DNA of 64,000 nucleotides, taken from positions 3,782,001 through 3,846,000 of the forward strand of contig JAGTWJ010000017.1 in NCBI GenBank assembly GCA_020064725.1, in the 5' to 3' direction. Made by a program: the position numbers and the translations under genes. Each line of letters starts with the position of its first letter. Positions within the stretch are counted from its first letter, which is position 1. A model generated the notes under the pieces. That model was not told the DNA's origin. It did not search any database and worked only from the letters and a program-made list of their open reading frames with translations. This DNA comes from Drechslerella dactyloides (Eukaryota; Ascomycota; Orbiliomycetes; Orbiliales; Orbiliaceae). Positions 57,208 to 64,000 of the stretch are shown here, piece after piece.

Positions 57208-60200
57208 CTTGGATGTTGACGGACAGCAGGTCCCGCAGTATCAAACAATATGCTCTGCTGGGGATGTGATCTGCTGCGACGGTATTGGCACCGGTCGTAT
57301 GTGTGGGTACAAAAGATTGTCGAGAAGGAATGATAGGGTTGAAGGGTTTGGGGAAAAGGTGGGCTTTGTCAAGATCTATATAGAGAACCCTAAATTAAGC
57401 TTCCACATTGTCCTCTTCCGATTTGGACACTCCACCATCTACGTATATCTCTCTGCCTGGCGGGCTCATACGCTTGGGCGCCATGGGCAAGGGCACACAG
57501 GCGAGGCAGGCATGGGGGGTATGTGTCCAGCCATCATGCGACCGTTTACGCTAAATTACAAAGGTAAAAGCTACAACATCAAGTCGCAATCCCGAGACGA
57601 AGGGCAAGAGCTAGGAGATCTCCGCTGCATGCATACAGTCTCTCTGACAGGCTGAGGAGATAAGCTGCCCGCCAAGTTGAGTAGTTGCAGGGCGTGGGGC
57701 TCCACAGACACGTCGGATCACCTTCGAGTTTGGAACCTTGAGAATGCTTATACCGGCCTAGTCCCACGGGCAAAGTAAGAGGAAGCGGCAACTATAGCTG
57801 GATGGGGATTTCTATATCTCAGGGTTCTAGAAGGCAATGAAACATGGACAGGAAACGTTACCCACCAGCTTCTTTTCGCCAATAAATTTCCCGATGGTGG
57901 CATCTCGCGGGGTGGCGTCCAGCCGGACACACGAACAGTCCAATTCATGCATGCAGGCAGGGACGTTACGAATAGCGTAATGGCCGGCGTATGTGTGGGA
58001 CATTTCATTATGAATCGAACATTGGCATCAACTGCCGCCGTTTCGATTTCTCGTTCCTGCAGGTCCCACGGCTGGTGTCTTCCTCGGCAGGGGTTCCATG
58101 TGGCACTGACTAGCCGGGTTTAATTATGCGGGTCGTCGGTCGTCCAACCTGGTAAGCTGGCACACGACTCAACCCAGTTTGGCTCTGGCCGTGAGTCGGC
58201 CGTGGGAGCCAGCGGTGCGAGAGAGGTGACTGATGCGTCTACACGCGACGGAGAGTAAGTCGATGCGAGACATCGCAAAGGCAATTCGAGAGCTGCTTCG
58301 AGAAAGTAACCGTGATTGACTGATCCAGAGTGCCATCCTACATGCCTGTTTCGCCGAGCCGGATGTCTTGGGGGGTGAAGTCAAAGGGCATGCCCGGTTG
58401 GGCTGAGGCAGAACGAGGGAGTTTGACGCCTTTTCGGGGAGGTGGGCAAACACCGTGTTGCCCAACGCGGTGCGCTGCTGCGTCCTCAAAATCCAACGTG
58501 CAACAGACAGGCTGCCTACGTACGAGCGCTGGACGTGAGGCGGGTTCCGGATGGGCCCGGGATGTCGGCCTGGCTGGCCATGATGTAGGTAGGATGGTGC
58601 GGCTTGTGCACTCGCTCTTTCGAGGGCCCAGCAGGAGGCGGAGGTCGGTGAGCTCTGTCTGTCGAGATGACGTCTATGCATGGGCGGACGTAACTTCGTG
58701 GTATCGTGCTGACGTGCCAAGAATCCTATCTAACCACAGCAATTGCAACTCGACGGGGTCCTCGAGGTATCGAGTGGGATCCAGCAAAGCTTCCTTCCCG
58801 TTCAGCGTCCACGCGTCGGAGATATTATATTGCGCAACCACGCACGTATCTATAGCCCCAGTCGCAGTCTAGACGAGTCTGTGGAGCATTTTCGCCGACA
58901 GATCAGAGTTATCTTGCAGTCGGGGAAAGCGAGCGCCAGAAAGGGCATTTGCCACCAAACACGTGAATCGGATGTGACTCTCGGAACGAATCTCGAAGAT
59001 TTCTGAACCGAGTCGGCCCGCGGGACCCTTAAGCCGGTGACGTTCGTCCTCAAAAGCCACAGATGCCGCATTTGTGAGGCGAGCACGCTATCCTGCTTCC
59101 GCTCGTCCGTCGACTCCCCATCCGGGTGCGGGGGAACAGGCAAAATCATCGTGAATGGGGGAACCGTTTCCGGAGAACGGACCGAATGGCGAGCTGATGG
59201 TCGGGAAAGCACACAATCATATCGACGGAAGAACCTCATCGACGGCCATCCCGAGGTTGGTGACACGATGATATTTTGTCTCACCATGTACCGGGCGGGT
59301 GCAGCTGTCTGTGGCCCGTCCGGCCGGCATTCTGGAATAATTCCGACGATATCATAGACTGCACGAATATTCGTGATGCTGATACATCTAAGGATCTAAG
59401 AAATGGCCGCGCATACCGATACCAGATGCATCCAGCTGGTCTTATCGTGTCATGTCATTTGCGTGCGTCTTTTTTTTTTTTTTTTTTTTCCTCAAATTTG
59501 CAGGCTTCGACGTTGGCCCGATCGATATCTGCAGGACTTCAATTTTTCCTCAGCATTCAGCCCAAATGTCCCGAGATAAGAAGCTGCTGCCGGTTGGAAT
59601 ATTCGTCAGAGAGAAATTTTAAAAAAAGCTGTTAATCAGGAGTAATAAGCAAGTCAGCAAATAGTTCTTCTATAGATAATACTAGGTTCTAGAAAGGGAA
59701 AGCCCCTGTCTCCAGCTGATCTGGGCATCGACGTCGAGACGACGTGCAGGCGAGCGGGCTGTCGTGAGTGGAGCGGTGTGGACTGCGCTTCATGCAACAC
59801 GAAAACCACATGTTTCAGAGAGAACCAGAAAAAATTTCTCTTCAAAGCGGCCCCGAATCGCGCGAATTTCGCTATATGGGCGACGAGTCGCGATTGCCCC
59901 CAAGATGCTAACTAATCTTTTCTTGCTACGACAAATCTGGTTTCGGCCAGTCTGCACGTCTGCAAAAAATCCTGCGATATCTGCCTATCTGAGAATGCGA
60001 ATTCAATGCTTCCATGCGAAGAGCTTTCTTTGTATGAGTGATAAAAAGTGCCAGCTTCAGCTGCCGGACGTACCGCGTACCATGACCAGCTGCTAGAAGG
60101 CAGCTGATATGATTCGTCGACATGCTGATTGCCAAAAGTGAGACCGAGTGACCTTGAAGTCAAAACAATCAAGCGCAGCTAGAGATTGAAATATTCCGGG

Positions 60201-62802
60201 CAGGCCTTGGATACCAACTAGCTGCAAAAACAATTATCCGAATGAGAGAGTGAAAGCTAGGAGAATGGCCGGTTGCCGAGCCCAGGACCGACCGCGGGCG
60301 CTGCGCCTTGAAGAAAATTCACATGCTCCAGCTACAGGCCCCAACCAACCAGCCCCGAAACTGTTTCTACAATTTGTTTGATCCTGTTTTTGGTAACCCG
60401 CCGAGCCCAACCAACCACAAGCTCGGGCGACAGCGCCAGCTAAAAAGCCTCACTGTTACCCCAGATTTCGGCTACCCACGCCTTTACGTACAGATTGGCT
60501 GGATGTGGAAGCGCGGCCTGTCTGGGCTGGCCTATCTGCGTTAGTTGATGCCAGGATCGGGACCGGATTCTCCATATATCCCTCATGCCTCATGGACTTG
60601 ACCAGCTGGATCAATCGGACAGAGATAGAGAAAAGACAGCGATTTGTGTGTAAAAAAAGCATGAAATTGCAACGTCGTGAGACGGCCGGCCTGTGCTGGA
60701 CTGCATGGATGCTATATTGGGGATCCTGCTGACGACTGCATGTTTTGTTATGTTACCTTGATTCAGTGCATTCCTGCCAGCTTTGAAGCTTTTCACGGAC
60801 AGCGTTAGTTGCACAATCAGTTAGCTGGTCGAGCTAGCGAGACTCGAGAAAATCCGGAACGTTAAGTGCTCGTGTGACCCTCTGGAATGCCACAGGGCGT
60901 TTCCTGTCAGAAACTAGAAGCTGTGAAGCTTCAAGGTTTGCTGTTGACGTTGCACATTTCGCTCTTTGCGTGAGAATTTAATTAACATTCCAGCACGTAC
61001 GGTCACGGTGCCGTTGTCCGAGAGATTTGCAATGGTTAGGATACGAATACGGATGACGTTCGGAGAGTGTAAGAAGACCCGAAGGCCGTCGGCCGAGCTT
61101 CTCCTTCGGAACAAGGCAGATATCCAAACTGGTGATATGACGAAATGGTCCGCCAAGGCACCGATGGCTGAATTTCGTGAAATTTCGAAAGGCCTCAAAA
61201 GCTGGGCGGCCGAGTTGATGACACCGTTAAACCGTCATATACCGACGTTTGCCATCGTGATCACTTACGGGACAACTGGACTGCAGATGGAGAGACTTAT
61301 AGAAACGTAATTAGTAGCTCTGTTAGTGCAGACTCGGTACGCTGGCTCCACCGTCGATAGCAGGAACAGCGGATCATATCAAAGAGTTATTATCTGCGAC
61401 GTCGGAAATGCCTGAAGCCAGCCAAGGCCAAGCCCGCCCTGGGAGGTAGAACCAGAGAGCGTGAGATAAAAAAAAAAAAAAAAAAAAAGGAGATAGTATC
61501 GAAAAAATCATCGCGGTGCATATGTGCATGGCCGTAATGCGCATAGGCTTGAGCGGAATATGGGCGGACGGGTCGACCTTCTGCCCCATGCTGCCTTCCC
61601 CCCGGCCATGGCTCAGCAGGAAGCATGTACTGTGTACAGCTGTGAACGGGTGGCCGTAGCTTGGACGGGTTGTCTGCGCTTGCATATTTTGTTTTTTCCT
61701 GCTGCGGGCGGTATCTCTGCTCCCTCCCACTATCTCCACCTCACCATTCCCTTAAACTCACGGTTCGAAGGATCTGCTTGCTTGCTTGCCTGCTGCTGGC
61801 TGGCGGCCACCGCGATAACTGGCAGCGTAGAAGGCCATTGAGACCGCGTACGATCCCTGGCCGGTTATCGCGAAGAGGTTGTAGCCTCTAGCATCTGGCT
61901 CTCTGTCTCGTCCCATTGAGCGGTGCTTCCGGTTCTGCCCGATCGCGCACCCAGTTGCAAACGTTTGGTCTGATTTGAGAGAGCACAAGGTACCGTCCAC
62001 ATGCGCAGCTTGGAGTTCCAGTCCAGTCCCTTCTGAGCTCCCGACTTCTCCCGCGCGGTGAGGCAAACTCTGCTGGCCGAGCTAACGAACGGGGCGTGGC
62101 CAGATGAGCAGTCTGAGTCGGGTACATGTACGTACGGACGTTCGAAAGGGGAAAGCTGTCGTGTCGGGCGGCCCTCGCTGTCTGTCCGACGGCCACCCGC
62201 CAAAAAGGGCAGTTTTCGCTAACCAGCCTTTCGCGCGGCGCGGGCGGCCGCATGGCGCAGAGACCGACGATTGTCACCATCGCTCGGAACAGAGCATTCA
62301 GGATTAATGCCCTCAGTCTGGCGCTCGGCCTCAGGGGCCGCTGCTGCTCGGGTGCCCCCGCCGGGCGAGGCATATGGACTGGTGCTGGTGGTGATCCAAA
62401 TGTTATAAAGTTCGCCCGTCCTCCCCGTCCAGCATCCCGTTTCTGCTTCTGTCTTTGACTTCATCCCAAACCGACCATCACAGCCTGTTGCATTTTGCCT
62501 TGCACTTGCTTCGACATACATATATATCCATCTCATCCATCTCCTCAATAAAATTAAACAAACGTTCTCAGCGTTTCTAACTCAAGGGGCCACATCGACC
62601 TCCCAGCAACCGCGCACTCCGATACCAAAAACTATATAACCTCTCACGAAGCAGTCTCCAAAGACAGCTTTCTTCTTTTCTCGATACCAAGCTACATCGC
62701 TGCTGCTATCACTCCTCTTCGCGAGACCTCCTCCAGGACACTTCTTCCGCATACCCATACAGGTCACATCTTTCCTGTCGTTCGACGTTACACAAGCACA
62801 AA
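57208..62802. other. 5.6-kb spacer between the permease and PCK genes
   Basis: No gene is supported. It holds homopolymers (T at 59470-59489, A at 61468-61488) and the second copy of the 22-base repeat (57938-57959). Frames of up to 183 codons overlap antisense. The last 400 bases are a CT-rich promoter and leader for PCK. Confidence 0.5.
62633..62639 (+). promoter_or_regulatory. Possible TATA box of the PCK gene
   Basis: TATATAA lies 164 bases before the start codon; a second candidate, TATAAAG, is at 62404-62410. The region between 62650 and 62780 is CT-rich, like leaders of strongly expressed fungal genes. Confidence 0.4.
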
Positions 62803-64000
62803 ATGGTTTCGTCCAGAGCCGTCAACAAGACCACATTACACCCCAAGGGCGTCGCGTAAGTGCTTGATTCTTTCTCACATGCAAAACCTGGTTCGCAGCT
62901 TGCATCGTGTACAGCTGCACCATGCGGTGCAACATGTATCTACACATATCAAAATAATATCCCTCATACTAACATATCGGTCTTGCTTGCAGTCCCATCA
63001 CGGAGCACACCGAGATCGAGGAGGAACTCCACGACAAGGCCAACATTGACTACGACCGAGTTCAGATCATCTCAAACCCCGCCGTCTCCACCCTCTACGA
63101 AGATGCCCTCGTCTTCGAGAGCGGCACCGCCATCACCTCCTCCGGCGCCCTGTCCGCCTACTCCGGCAAGAAGACCGGTCGATCGCCCGGTGATAAGAGA
63201 ATCGTAAAGGAGTCCTCGTCAGAAAACGACATCTGGTGGGGCCCCGTCAACAAGCCCATGGACGAGCAGGTGAGCAGCATACCTTCCCATCATCAACATC
63301 ATGCGGTATCAGTTAGCTGACCTTAATACTTCCAGACATGGAGAATCAACCGGGAACGTGCCGTCGACTACCTCAACACCCGTGACCGCATCTACGTCGT
63401 CGACGGTTACGCCGGCTGGGACACCCGCTACCGCATCAACGTCCGCGTCGTCTGCGCCCGCGCCTACCACGCCCTCTTCATGCGCAACATGCTCATCCGC
63501 CCCTCCCGCGAGGAGCTCGAGCACTTCCACCCTGACTGGGTCATCTACAACGCTGGCAGCTTCCCCGCCAACCGCTACACATCCGGCATGACCTCGTCCA
63601 CCTCGGTCGCCCTCAACTTCCACGAGAAAGAAATGGTCATCCTCGGCACCGAGTACGCCGGCGAGATGAAGAAGGGCATCTTCACCGTCATGTTCTACGA
63701 AATGCCAGTCAAGCACAACGTCCTGACCCTCCACTCCTCCGCCAACCAGGGTGAGAACGGTGACGTCACCGTCTTCTTCGGCCTCTCCGGCACCGGCAAG
63801 ACCACCCTCTCCGCCGACCCCAAGCGCCGCCTCATCGGCGACGACGAGCACTGCTGGACCGACACCGGTGTCTTCAACATCGAGGGTGGCTGCTACGCCA
63901 AGTGCGTCGGCCTCAGTCACGAAAAGGAGCCCGAAATCTACGGCGCCATTCGCTACGGATCCGTCCTCGAGAACGTCATCTTTGACGAATACACCCGCGA
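62803..64000 (+). CDS. PCK1: ATP-dependent phosphoenolpyruvate carboxykinase, 3' end outside window
   Basis: Exons 62803-62855, 62993-63269 and 63336-beyond 64000 are visible, giving about 331 residues of the roughly 550-600 expected. The enzyme turns oxaloacetate plus ATP into phosphoenolpyruvate, the committed step of gluconeogenesis. Visible motifs are YSGKKTGRSPGDKR near the N-terminus, FPANRYTSGMTSSTSVALN in the middle, the P-loop GLSGTGKTTLS and the metal-binding GDDEHCWTDTGVFNIEGGCYAK. All are intact. Introns are 137 and 66 bases. Codon use is strongly C-biased, as expected for a highly expressed gene. The yeast enzyme is a GID target, as noted for Ubc8, but there is no sequence evidence that linkage in this window matters. 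Confidence 0.95.

Overview
The window is nuclear DNA of a filamentous ascomycete (Pezizomycotina). The reasons are: short GT-AG introns (about 57-137 bases) with CTAAC/CTGAC-type branch sites; gene-poor spacers up to 8 kb long; and typical fungal proteins, namely a GPI-anchored Crh transglycosylase, a class III chitinase, a membrane-bound exo-beta-1,3-glucanase of the exgD type, a fused two-domain fluoride exporter, Hse1 and Tms1. The sequence alone does not allow a call below subphylum. I rebuilt the exon structures by hand from splice signals, reading frame and remembered family conservation.

Layout. 1-12 kb: class III chitinase (+), the phosphatase Yvh1 (-, convergent with the chitinase), fluoride exporter (+, divergent from YVH1), a 4-kb spacer, and a Crh-type GH16 enzyme (+). 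12-17.5 kb: low-gene region with two diverged copies of an unrecognised gene family, both broken, with a Ty3/gypsy reverse-transcriptase fragment lodged between them. 17.5-34 kb: Tms1/Serinc, Hse1 (ESCRT-0), exgD-like glucanase, a secreted M28 aminopeptidase with a PA domain, and an ADGF-type adenosine deaminase, all on +. 34-45 kb: Rad9 checkpoint clamp subunit (-), the E2 enzyme Ubc8 (-), an unrecognised disordered protein (+), and an STK32/YANK-type kinase (-). 44.6-55 kb: gene desert, AT-rich toward its right end, with a Ty1/copia integrase relic. 55-64 kb: amino-acid permease (-), a 5.6-kb spacer, and the ATP-type phosphoenolpyruvate carboxykinase gene (+), cut by the window end.

The genes do not form one pathway. 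Chitinase, Crh enzyme and exgD-like glucanase all act on the cell wall, but they are separated by unrelated genes and look like ordinary chromosomal neighbours. No secondary-metabolite cluster, tRNA, rRNA or CRISPR-like array was seen.

The most unusual signal is in the Ubc8 gene (37271-38445). The conserved E2 sequence is recovered only if the transcript is assembled through three micro-exons of 8, 3 and 1 nucleotides, each bounded by well-formed introns. The second is the pair of broken paralogues at 14.5-16.7 kb, which share an intron position although their proteins are only about half identical.
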